Source: Planctomycetota bacterium (GTDB lineage Bacteria > Planctomycetota > Planctomycetia > Pirellulales > Thermoguttaceae). From it: a stretch of 5,156 nucleotides of DNA. Below the pieces are notes generated by a model. It did no database searches and was not told the DNA's origin. It worked only from the letters and a program-made list of their open reading frames with translations. The stretch lies in contig JAJYGU010000333.1 of assembly GCA_021784975.1 (NCBI GenBank), positions 1-5,156 on the forward strand, given 5' to 3'. The number at the start of each line of letters is the position of its first letter. The stretch's first letter is position 1. Made by a program: the position numbers and the translations under genes. Of this stretch, positions 1 to 5,156 are shown one piece after another.

Positions 1-1449
1 CACGGTGCCCACGAAGATGCCGGCGAACTGGGCGAGGAACTGCTGCCGCGGATTGGCCCCCAGCAGGTAGCCGCTCTTGAGGTCGGTCAGCAGGTCGGCG
101 GCGGAGCCAGCCGCCCCGGCGGTGATATTGGCGCTCATCAGGTTTACGTTCATCTGGCCTGGGCTGAGGCCGCCGAAGATGAGTTGCGTGACCTTTCCCA
201 TGGCGCCGATCGGGGTGGTGTCGGTCTCGCCGGTCACTCGGCAGGCCACCAACGCCAGGAAGAACGAGAGCACGACGGCCACCGCGCTTTGCCACACCGG
301 CATGGCGAAAGAGACGTGGGCCAGCCAGGCCAAGGCGACCAGCGAGACGAGTTGTCCGGCGATGAACCAAGAGGTCGGGGTTTCGATGGCGTCGACGTCG
401 CTGGTAGCCGCCCCTTCGCCCCGCGAAAACATCTTCCCTAGATTGCGTAAGGACCGAATCACGCTCCGCCATTGCAGCACGAAGGAGAGCAGGCCGGAGG
501 TGACCATGCAGGCTACGCCGCCCCAGATAGTCCATTGGACCAGTTCGCCGTAGCCCGACGTAACAATGCCGTGCTGCTGCAAGATGGGCACGAAGACCGC
601 CCAACAGAGCGTGCCGCCCAGCATCATGCTGGCCGAGACCCGCAGCCCGCTCAAGGCGCCGGCCGCCAGGAAGACCGGGTCCCAACTGAACAGGACCGTC
701 CGCCCCATCCATTGCTTTCCCAGTGCCCATTGGTTAAACCGCTCCATCAACGCGTCGATGGAATACGGCGCCAGCCTGGGACTGACGAGCCGCAGTCCGT
801 CCGCCCAGAACTGGTTGATTGCGGCCAGCCCCCCGGCGACCGCCAGGGCCTTGGCCGCCCGCAGCGCCCTTTCGCCGTGGGAGTGGAGGGCCCGCAGGGT
901 CTCGGCGGCCGCAATGCCGCTGGGAAAGCGAAGCTGCTCGATGTTGATCATCTGCCGCTTCATGGGGATCGCCATGGTCACCCCGAGAACCGCCAAGAAA
1001 AACACCCAGGCCAGCGTTAGCGGAATGGGCAACGGCTGGCCGTTGAGCATGATGTAGGCGGCGAAGGCCGAGATCAGCGTGCCGCCGGTGGAATAGCCGG
1101 CCGAGCTGGCGGTCGACTGCATGCAGTTGTTTTCCAGGATGGTCATCTTGGTCTTGACCAGGCCCATCCGGTGCAGACTGGTCCAAAGGGCGTAGGAAAG
1201 GATGCAGGCGGTGATCGCCACCCCCAATCCCCAGCCCGCCTTGAGCCCGATGTACAGGTTGGTGAGCGATAAGACGCCGCCCAGCAGCGAGCCCATCAGC
1301 ACCGCCCGCCAGGTGAGCTGCCGCATGCGGTCGCCGCGCCCGGTATAGACTTGCTCGAACCACTGGCGTTCGACCTCTTCGGCGGTGCCCTGAAAACCAT
1401 TGACGGGCAGTTCGAAGTCTTCATCCGGCGGCGGGATTTCGTTGGGCAT
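1..1449 (-). CDS. OPT-family oligopeptide/metal-chelate transporter, N-terminal 483 residues (partial)
   Basis: Inner-membrane transporter of the oligopeptide transporter (OPT) superfamily, whose members import oligopeptides or metal chelates, probably driven by protons; the substrate cannot be told here. The frame is open from the ATG at 1449 to the window edge, so the C-terminal part is missing. A charged cytoplasmic N-terminus (residues 1-45, with EEVERQWFEQVY) is followed by many hydrophobic segments, roughly at 46-66, 72-92, 143-161, 258-290, 303-325, 362-380 and 385-403. Family hallmarks seen are NLYIGLKAGWGLG (64-76), the ENNCMQSTASSAG segment (106-118), and CRVTGETDTTPIGAMGKVTQ (403-422), which closely matches the conserved OPT core. 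The ATG is the only plausible start, because an in-frame TGA lies eight codons upstream (1471-1473); no clear Shine-Dalgarno is present. It is transcribed away from the propeller gene. Family assignment is firm; substrate is unknown. Confidence 0.93.
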   Translation of the reverse strand, partial: MPNEIPPPDEDFELPVNGFQGTAEEVERQWFEQVYTGRGDRMRQLTWRAVLMGSLLGGVLSLTNLYIGLKAGWGLGVAITACILSYALWTSLHRMGLVKTKMTILENNCMQSTASSAGYSTGGTLISAFAAYIMLNGQPLPIPLTLAWVFFLAVLGVTMAIPMKRQMINIEQLRFPSGIAAAETLRALHSHGERALRAAKALAVAGGLAAINQFWADGLRLVSPRLAPYSIDALMERFNQWALGKQWMGRTVLFSWDPVFLAAGALSGLRVSASMMLGGTLCWAVFVPILQQHGIVTSGYGELVQWTIWGGVACMVTSGLLSFVLQWRSVIRSLRNLGKMFSRGEGAATSDVDAIETPTSWFIAGQLVSLVALAWLAHVSFAMPVWQSAVAVVLSFFLALVACRVTGETDTTPIGAMGKVTQLIFGGLSPGQMNVNLMSANITAGAAGSAADLLTDLKSGYLLGANPRQQFLAQFAGIFVGTV

Positions 1450-1525
1450 CGTACAGTTCTGCTGGTTGGCTCAGCCAGGATCAAACGCATTCTCTCAGAT
1501 GAAATGCCGATCGGGAAGATGGGTA

Positions 1526-1554
1526 TTACCAGAGGTCCCCGGCCGTCTTATAAT
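1526..1554 (+). promoter_or_regulatory. Candidate sigma70-type promoter for the PD40 propeller gene
   Basis: A perfect -10 hexamer TATAAT lies at 1549-1554. A 4/6 match to the -35 box, TTACCA, lies at 1526-1531, and the spacer is exactly 17 bases. Transcription would begin near 1561, leaving a leader of about 70 bases before the ATG at 1631. This is a GC-rich region where TATAAT is not expected often. The site is inferred from consensus only. No equally good promoter was found on the opposite strand for the OPT gene; a TTGACA at 1560-1555 on the minus strand has no -10 box at suitable spacing. Confidence 0.5.
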
Positions 1555-1630
1555 TTGTCAAGATCGTCTGAGACCGGCGCACGCGGACTCATGAAGCGAC
1601 GCGCGGTTTCCGACCCAACCCAGGATCATC

Positions 1631-2914
1631 ATGCCTGCCCGAGACGGATCAGATCGCCGAACGGTACGGATGTCCCGTCGCCAGTTCCTGGCCACCACGA
1701 CGTTGGCCTCGTGGGCAGTGGCCGAGTCGCCGCGTCTGGCGAACTGTGCCCCCGGCGAACTCGAGCGTCCGTCGGCGCGGTTCTTATTCACCTCGCAGGG
1801 TAAAACGGCGATGATGAACGCCGACGGCAGCGGGCTGCACTGGTTCCGCTTCGACGTGCCCAACCAGGTCACCTGGCAACCGTGCGGTTTCTTCGCCGAC
1901 GGCCATCGCCTGCTGCTGCTCAGCATGGAGCCGCGACGGGATGGGCCGGGCAGGCCGTTCGCCGAGTATTATCACCAGACCCCCACCCACGTCTGGGTTT
2001 ATGATTTGGAGCGCGGGACGCTGAGTGAAGTCGCCACCCGCGACCGGATGGCCCCCTTCTACACGCCGCAACTGCTGCTCAACGATCACCGCATCCTGAT
2101 GCAGGTCATACGCAACGGCGTGGGGCAGATCTTCAGCATGAATCTCGATGGCTCGGACGCCAAGACGTTCACCCGCGCGGGCGAGGGCATGCCTTACGGG
2201 CTGAGCCTAAGTCCCGACGGCCGCCGCGTCGCTTACCATCTGGCCAGTCCGTCCGGATACCAGGTCTGGGTGAGCGACACGGATGGTGGTCACCGGCTGC
2301 AGTTGGCCGGCCATCCCGAACATTTGTACTTCTGCCCCTGCTGGTCGCCCGACGGCAAATGGCTGATCTTCCAAGACTGCCTCTACAAACAGGACCCCGG
2401 CCACGATTGGTCGGACCTGTACTTGAGTCGGCCGGATGGCTCTGAGCAGCGGTTGCTGACCAATGGCCAGGCCCTGTGGTTCGCGGCCACCTACGGCAAT
2501 CCCCAAAACCGCGGCGGCGGCTCCAACATTCCCTCGTGGTCGCACGACGGCAAGGTGCTCTGCGCTCGCCGGCTGCCCGGCTCGAAGCCGGCGTGGGAGT
2601 TCCAGTCCCAACGCCCCGACACCGACCATTTCAACCGCGACTTCAAACCCGAGCTTGCCCGCGGCGGCACGGAGATTTGCAGGATCGACCCGAGCCAAGG
2701 CTCTGTCGCCAGACTCACCCGGCCCGGCGAAGGCATCTGGGATTTTCGGCAAAGCGAGTCGCCGGATGGCAGGCAGATGGTCTTCTGCCGCGCCAAGATC
2801 GGGCAGCTACCGGCTATCTGGGTTATGAACGCCGACGGCAGCCACGCCCGCCAGATGACCCAAGGCCTCGACGGCTGCGGCGCCGATCACCCCTGCTGGG
2901 TCCCGCAGGGATAG
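1631..2914 (+). CDS. Tat-exported PD40/TolB-like beta-propeller protein
   Basis: Complete 427-residue exported protein of unknown activity. Residues 14-31 form a twin-arginine (Tat) signal, MSRRQFLATTTLASWAVA, with likely cleavage after AVA, so it should be exported folded. The rest is WD40-like PD40 blades. Repeated MNADGS (62-67 and 399-404), NLDGSD (171-176) and RPDGSE (267-272) turns and LSPDGRR (193-199), WSPDGKW (238-244), WSHDGKV (303-309) and ESPDGRQ (376-382) strand turns are visible. The near-identical turns at 62 and 399 suggest that N- and C-terminal strands close the ring. The start at 1631 has an AGGA five bases upstream (1622-1625); the ATG at 1670 (residue 14) is an alternative that would put the Tat motif at the very N-terminus. 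The gene ends 17 bases before the convergent beta-helix gene. Such propellers are often mis-named TolB or kinase; no kinase domain or TolB N-terminal domain is present. A distant relation to oligogalacturonate lyase (PL22) propellers is possible but unproven. Confidence 0.88.
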   Translation: MPARDGSDRRTVRMSRRQFLATTTLASWAVAESPRLANCAPGELERPSARFLFTSQGKTAMMNADGSGLHWFRFDVPNQVTWQPCGFFADGHRLLLLSMEPRRDGPGRPFAEYYHQTPTHVWVYDLERGTLSEVATRDRMAPFYTPQLLLNDHRILMQVIRNGVGQIFSMNLDGSDAKTFTRAGEGMPYGLSLSPDGRRVAYHLASPSGYQVWVSDTDGGHRLQLAGHPEHLYFCPCWSPDGKWLIFQDCLYKQDPGHDWSDLYLSRPDGSEQRLLTNGQALWFAATYGNPQNRGGGSNIPSWSHDGKVLCARRLPGSKPAWEFQSQRPDTDHFNRDFKPELARGGTEICRIDPSQGSVARLTRPGEGIWDFRQSESPDGRQMVFCRAKIGQLPAIWVMNADGSHARQMTQGLDGCGADHPCWVPQG

Positions 2915-2931
2915 GGCGCCAACAGCGCTCG

Positions 2932-4452
2932 CTAAGGAGCGTCCATTCGCACGTCTTGAACGTACGGGCCGACGTGAATCGCGGCCTCCTTCAGGTCGTG
3001 CACGACCTGCCCGTTGATCCGCAAGTTGGCGATCGTGACGTCCCGAATGCCATGCTGGGCGTCGAACCCTTGCAGCCGCGACGGTGGCCGCGGCTTGCCG
3101 GTCACCGAGCAATCGCGCACGGTGACCCGTTGGATGGTCCCACGCTGCGGATCGTGGGACCAAACGGTCTTCACGATCTCCAGCACCAGCAATTGCGGGC
3201 AGAAATGGGTGTCGAAGGCGAACTTCTCGTCGCGGCTCTTTTGGAATTGGCACTTCCAATTCACGTCGTCGATCTCCGTGCGGATCTTCTCGAACCGCAC
3301 GTCCCTGATGGCCGCCCGGTCGCCGTGTTGGATATCCATCGCCACGAATGTAGTGCGGAGGATGTCGCAGTCGCGGAAGAGGATGCCGGCCATTTCCGGG
3401 GCGGCAGTCTCGGCGCCGATCTCCAGTGCTCGTCCCCAGTCGTTCCAGATCACACAGCCTTCGACCAAAACATTCCGAACCGGATCGTTCCAGCCCCCAA
3501 GGCCCTTGATGACGATGCTGTCGTCAAACGAGCGGACGAAGCAATCGCGGATGGCCACGTCCTGACTGTTGCAGATGTCGATGCCGTCGGAATTGTATCG
3601 CCACAACCCGATCAGTTTCACGTTGGATATGCTGACTGTCGAACAGGAAAATGCGCTCAAGCACCACACGTTCGGATCGCGGAGGATCACGCCGTCGATC
3701 ACGACGTTCCGGCACTTCACGAGGCGAATGCACCCGCCGGCCTGGTTGCGTTCGAAACCGCTGGTGTCGAGGATGCCGCGTCCGAGGATGCGGATATTCG
3801 AGGCCCCCTGGGCCTCGATGGCGCCGTAAACGACGGCCCCGCTGGCCAGGTACACCGTCTGGTTGCTCTCCAGTCTGACCTTACCGGGCCGGTGTACTCC
3901 CGGACCAAAGTATCGAACGCCGGGGTCGCTGGGGCGGGGCACGGTCGACTCCGGGGCGCTGGCAAACAGATGCAACGCATGGTGCCAGCCGTTAATCTCG
4001 ACGGTGATCTGCTGCGGCGACCTCAGTCGAAAGCGAATCCGATTGCCTTCGACTTTGGCCTGGATCCTTCGGGCACTGGGGCGAATCGCCACCGAGTTGA
4101 CCGGCCGGCGGCTCACCACCTCGACCTCCGCCGGCCCGGTCATGTCCCAGGAGGCGAACGAGGCGAGCTCGGTCTGGTCCAACGGACGCTGGTAGCCCGG
4201 CCAAACCTGGTTGAACGGCATGGCCGAGACGCGACACGGGTAGACCGGCACCTCTTGGGAGCCCACCGCCACCTGAAAATCTTCGGACAGCGGCTCGCCC
4301 GGCGGGGCTGGATAGGCAGTGATCGCCGGATTGGCCGGAGCAGCGGCATAGGATCCGCTCGCCACGGCAGGTGGGCTGGTGGCAACCGCATTTGCTGAAC
4401 AAAGCAGGGAGCACACAAACACCGCGAAGCTCGCGAATGTGCATTGGGACAT
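2932..4452 (-). CDS. Secreted GH28-like right-handed beta-helix protein (polygalacturonase-type glycosidase)
   Basis: Complete 506-residue exported protein, probably a polysaccharide-degrading enzyme. Residues 1-24 form a Sec-type signal peptide (MSQCTFASFAVFVCSLLCSA, then NAVA; cleavage after ANA or AVA), although its n-region lacks Lys/Arg. Residues about 56-168 look like an N-terminal beta-sandwich, ending in INGWHHALHLFASAPE. From about 183 onward there are parallel beta-helix coils. Two glycoside hydrolase family 28 signatures are clear: NSDGID (287-292) and FDDS (309-312). The first Asp (289) and the Asp pair (310-311) are 21 residues apart, as in fungal polygalacturonases. The usual GHG histidine position instead reads GRALEIGAE (340-348), and no RIK motif is seen, so substrate or mechanism may differ. 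The start was chosen for the signal peptide; the frame stays open upstream to 4854, but that stretch crosses palindromic repeats and looks non-coding. Family is GH28-like with good confidence; polygalacturonase activity is not established. Confidence 0.87.
   Translation of the reverse strand: MSQCTFASFAVFVCSLLCSANAVATSPPAVASGSYAAAPANPAITAYPAPPGEPLSEDFQVAVGSQEVPVYPCRVSAMPFNQVWPGYQRPLDQTELASFASWDMTGPAEVEVVSRRPVNSVAIRPSARRIQAKVEGNRIRFRLRSPQQITVEINGWHHALHLFASAPESTVPRPSDPGVRYFGPGVHRPGKVRLESNQTVYLASGAVVYGAIEAQGASNIRILGRGILDTSGFERNQAGGCIRLVKCRNVVIDGVILRDPNVWCLSAFSCSTVSISNVKLIGLWRYNSDGIDICNSQDVAIRDCFVRSFDDSIVIKGLGGWNDPVRNVLVEGCVIWNDWGRALEIGAETAAPEMAGILFRDCDILRTTFVAMDIQHGDRAAIRDVRFEKIRTEIDDVNWKCQFQKSRDEKFAFDTHFCPQLLVLEIVKTVWSHDPQRGTIQRVTVRDCSVTGKPRPPSRLQGFDAQHGIRDVTIANLRINGQVVHDLKEAAIHVGPYVQDVRMDAP
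3135..3162. repeat. 10-bp perfect inverted repeat inside the beta-helix gene
   Basis: TGGTCCCACG at 3135-3144 is the exact reverse complement of CGTGGGACCA at 3153-3162, with an 8-base loop. It lies within the C-terminal part of the GH28-like coding region, around the codons for WSHDPQRGT. It could form a hairpin in mRNA or be chance; there is no T-run to suggest a terminator. Confidence 0.5.
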
Positions 4453-4501
4453 GGGGCGGCTTGCTCGTGGTCTTGACCGGATTTGGCGGGTGGCAATTGT
4501 G

Positions 4502-4555
4502 GTGGTGCAGGCGTCCCGCCTGCGTGGCTCTTTGCAGGCGGGACACCTGCACCAC
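4502..4555. repeat. Nested inverted repeat, element 1 (22-bp arms)
   Basis: Arms 4502-4523 and 4534-4555 are reverse complements over 22 bases with one mismatch (C4512 opposite A4545), around a 10-base spacer (4524-4533). Each arm is itself palindromic: the left holds GCAGGCG-TCC-CGCCTGC (4507-4523), and the right holds GCAGGCG-GGA-CACCTGC (4534-4550), where one base change spoils the inner palindrome. The DNA or its transcript can fold as one long hairpin or as two small ones. It is 49 bases upstream of the beta-helix start codon. There is no T-run, and it lies between divergent genes, so a terminator is unlikely; a REP- or MITE-like dispersed repeat fits better. Confidence 0.9.
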
Positions 4556-4563
4556 AAAACGTG

Positions 4564-4592
4564 ATCATAGCAGGAAGCCAGGTGGCGTTCCA
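4564..4592 (-). promoter_or_regulatory. Possible promoter of the GH28-like gene
   Basis: Reading leftwards, TATGAT (4569-4564) matches the -10 consensus at five of six positions and is preceded by TGC, forming an extended -10 (TGCTATGAT). A weak -35 (TGGAAC, 4592-4587, three of six) is 17 bases upstream. Initiation would fall near 4557, which would place inverted-repeat element 1 at the very start of a roughly 105-base leader. This is consensus matching only. Confidence 0.27.
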
Positions 4593-4648
4593 GTTGGTTG
4601 GCGGCGGTGGGCGCTTTCCCGCGGTTATATCGCGCACCGGCGCTACTG

Positions 4649-4665
4649 CTGCCGCGGAGCGGCAG
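4649..4665. repeat. Short palindrome CTGCCGC-GGA-GCGGCAG
   Basis: Perfect 7-base stem around a GGA centre, the same 7-3-7 layout as the arms of the two long inverted repeats. It ends 8 bases before element 2. Its core TGCCGC...GCGGCA is shared with the palindrome at 4775-4791, so the two look like copies of one repeat. Confidence 0.75.
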
Positions 4666-4673
4666 GACCCAAT

Positions 4674-4731
4674 GTATCCGGCACACTCCGTGTGCCGTTG
4701 GGCTGGGCGGCACACGGAGTGTGCCGGATAC
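4674..4731. repeat. Nested inverted repeat, element 2 (24-bp perfect arms)
   Basis: Arms 4674-4697 and 4708-4731 are perfect reverse complements over 24 bases around a 10-base spacer (4698-4707). Each arm is itself a palindrome: GGCACAC-TCC-GTGTGCC (4680-4696) on the left and GGCACAC-GGA-GTGTGCC (4709-4725) on the right, flanked by GTATCC and GGATAC. The layout equals that of element 1 although the stem sequence differs. Perfect pairing suggests recent arrival or active maintenance. No open reading frame for a transposase is nearby, and no convincing target-site duplication was identified. Confidence 0.93.
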
Positions 4732-4774
4732 TTGGAGCGCAACGGAACCGCCGGCAGTCAGAATCATGCGGCGC

Positions 4775-4791
4775 ATGCCGCGTAGCGGCAT
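4775..4791. repeat. Short palindrome ATGCCGC-GTA-GCGGCAT
   Basis: Perfect 7-base stem around GTA. It differs from the palindrome at 4649-4665 only at the outermost pair and at the centre base. A further GCGGC at 4768-4772 can pair with GCCGC at 4777-4781 as an alternative fold. It lies 43 bases after element 2. Confidence 0.7.
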
Positions 4792-4874
4792 TACCATCGC
4801 CCGATTGTGAGCGGTCGTAGCGGGGTGGATCACGATTGACAGCACCCCCGACATCCAGAAGAATGGAGCAGGCT

Positions 4875-4880
4875 TATACT
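4875..4880 (+). promoter_or_regulatory. Possible -10 box for the rightward gene
   Basis: TATACT matches the -10 consensus at five of six positions. No good -35 lies 16-18 bases upstream; a perfect TTGACA at 4836-4841 is 33 bases away, and is better placed for the poorer AAGAAT at 4859-4864 (17-base spacing). If TATACT is used, transcription would begin near 4887, almost at the in-frame ATG of 4889. The evidence is weak. Confidence 0.25.
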
Positions 4881-4915
4881 ACGCATGGATGCTAAGCGCT
4901 GGTTATGAACTGAAA

Positions 4916-5156
4916 ATGCCCGCTTCGGGAGCCCAATCTACGGTACCAGACGTGAATAGCCAAACACCGCCTCGCCATTGGGTGCGGTGGGTCGTGGGCA
5001 TCGCTGTCGTCGCCGTTATTGCGGCGTTCGCCTATACCGCCCTGGAAATGACGGGTTGTACCTCCCCGGTGGAACGGCTTGTGCGCGTCCGTGTCGCTGA
5101 CGGCGCCACGCAGCAGCCGCTGCGAAATGTGCCTGTCGTGATTTTCCGTGGTCCAG
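4916..5156 (+). CDS. Membrane-anchored or lipoprotein-like protein, N-terminal 80 residues (partial)
   Basis: Start of a protein that continues beyond the right edge; I do not recognise a named family. From the ATG at 4916, residues 1-24 are polar and end in basic RHWVR. Residues 25-42 (WVVGIAVVAVIAAFAYTA) form one hydrophobic segment, followed by MTGC (45-48), a borderline lipobox. It could therefore be a signal anchor or a lipoprotein signal with cysteine 48 lipidated. Residues 55-80 (LVRVRVADGATQQPLRNVPV, then VIFRGP) resemble the first strands of a carboxypeptidase-regulatory-like or Ig-like beta-sandwich, which would lie outside the cytoplasm. An in-frame ATG at 4889 would add nine residues (MLSAGYELK); neither start has a good Shine-Dalgarno. 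It is transcribed divergently from the GH28-like gene. Confidence 0.68.
   Translation, partial: MPASGAQSTVPDVNSQTPPRHWVRWVVGIAVVAVIAAFAYTALEMTGCTSPVERLVRVRVADGATQQPLRNVPVVIFRGP

Larger units (their letters stand above)
4453..4915. other. Divergent intergenic region rich in inverted repeats
   Basis: This stretch separates the leftward beta-helix gene from the rightward gene beginning near 4916. I see no convincing protein gene in it. Open frames crossing it on both strands are Arg/Pro/Ala-rich, lack domain-like sequence and run through palindromes. Its content is two long inverted repeats (4502-4555 and 4674-4731), two short palindromes (4649-4665 and 4775-4791), weak promoter candidates at both ends, and otherwise featureless sequence at about 4593-4648 and 4792-4860. 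Confidence 0.75.

Noticed and set aside
472..1363. Open frames on both strands overlapping the OPT gene.
   Set aside because: The products are low-complexity and Arg/Gly/Pro-rich, while the third minus-strand frame encodes clear OPT motifs throughout.
1470..1489. Minus strand reads GTTTGATCCTGGCT, identical to 14 bases near the 5' end of bacterial 16S rRNA (the 27F primer site).
   Set aside because: The match stops at once: downstream sequence is not 16S-like and leads straight into the OPT start codon. It is a coincidence, though it could cause primer mispriming.
1591..1803. Plus-strand frame starting MKRRAVSD just upstream of and overlapping the propeller start, considered as an alternative gene.
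   Set aside because: It overlaps the Tat signal region in another frame, lacks recognisable features and ends soon after; the propeller frame explains this DNA.
2925..2942. Small hairpin (CGCTC/GAGCG) between the convergent stop codons, considered as a shared terminator.
   Set aside because: The stem has only 5 bp plus a possible G-U pair, a 6-base loop and no T-run on either side; too weak to call.
2476..4398. Long open frame of 640 codons on the plus strand, antisense to the beta-helix gene and overlapping the end of the propeller gene.
   Set aside because: Its product is Arg/Pro/His/Asp-rich with no domain or signal. It is a GC-rich shadow of the well-supported GH28-like gene.
4502..4731. 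Long hairpins considered as intrinsic terminators.
   Set aside because: They lie between divergently transcribed genes, so neither gene ends there, and no T-run follows either hairpin.
4502..4791. Repeat cluster considered as a CRISPR array.
   Set aside because: The repeats are inverted pairs of different sequence, not regularly spaced identical direct repeats, and no cas-like gene is present.

Overview
The window is GC-rich DNA that most resembles a chromosomal segment of a planctomycete or close relative. The reasons are the gene families present (a bacterial OPT-family transporter, a Tat-exported PD40 propeller and a secreted GH28-like beta-helix protein), weak Shine-Dalgarno signals, and a style of nested palindromic repeat that I associate from memory with Planctomycetota. 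No rRNA, tRNA, transposase, CRISPR array or recognisable defence or biosynthetic system is present, so the taxonomic call is an inference.

Layout: (1) 1-1449, minus strand: first 483 residues of an inner-membrane OPT-family transporter that runs off the left edge. (2) 1450-1630: short divergent intergenic region with a good sigma70-like promoter reading rightwards. (3) 1631-2914, plus strand: a complete Tat-exported PD40/TolB-like beta-propeller protein. (4) 2932-4452, minus strand: a complete secreted right-handed beta-helix protein of the GH28 type, convergent with the propeller gene and separated from it by 17 bases. (5) 4453-4915: a divergent intergenic region rich in inverted repeats. 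It holds two long inverted repeats (22 and 24 bp stems) and two shorter palindromes. (6) 4916-5156, plus strand: the start of a membrane-anchored or lipoprotein-like protein that runs off the right edge.

How the genes may work together: the two complete products are both predicted to be exported. One is a polygalacturonase-like beta-helix protein, and the other is a propeller that may be distantly related to the oligogalacturonate lyase fold, so a role in extracytoplasmic saccharide breakdown is conceivable. The OPT transporter would import small substrates, classically peptides. The genes are not in one operon, since strands alternate - + - +, so any functional link is speculative.

The most unusual feature is the repeat cluster at 4502-4791. 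Four units all have a 7-3-7 palindrome layout. In the two long elements this palindrome forms each arm of a larger inverted repeat, with a different stem sequence but the same TCC/GGA centre and a similar spacer. The cluster also creates a spurious in-frame extension of the beta-helix gene.
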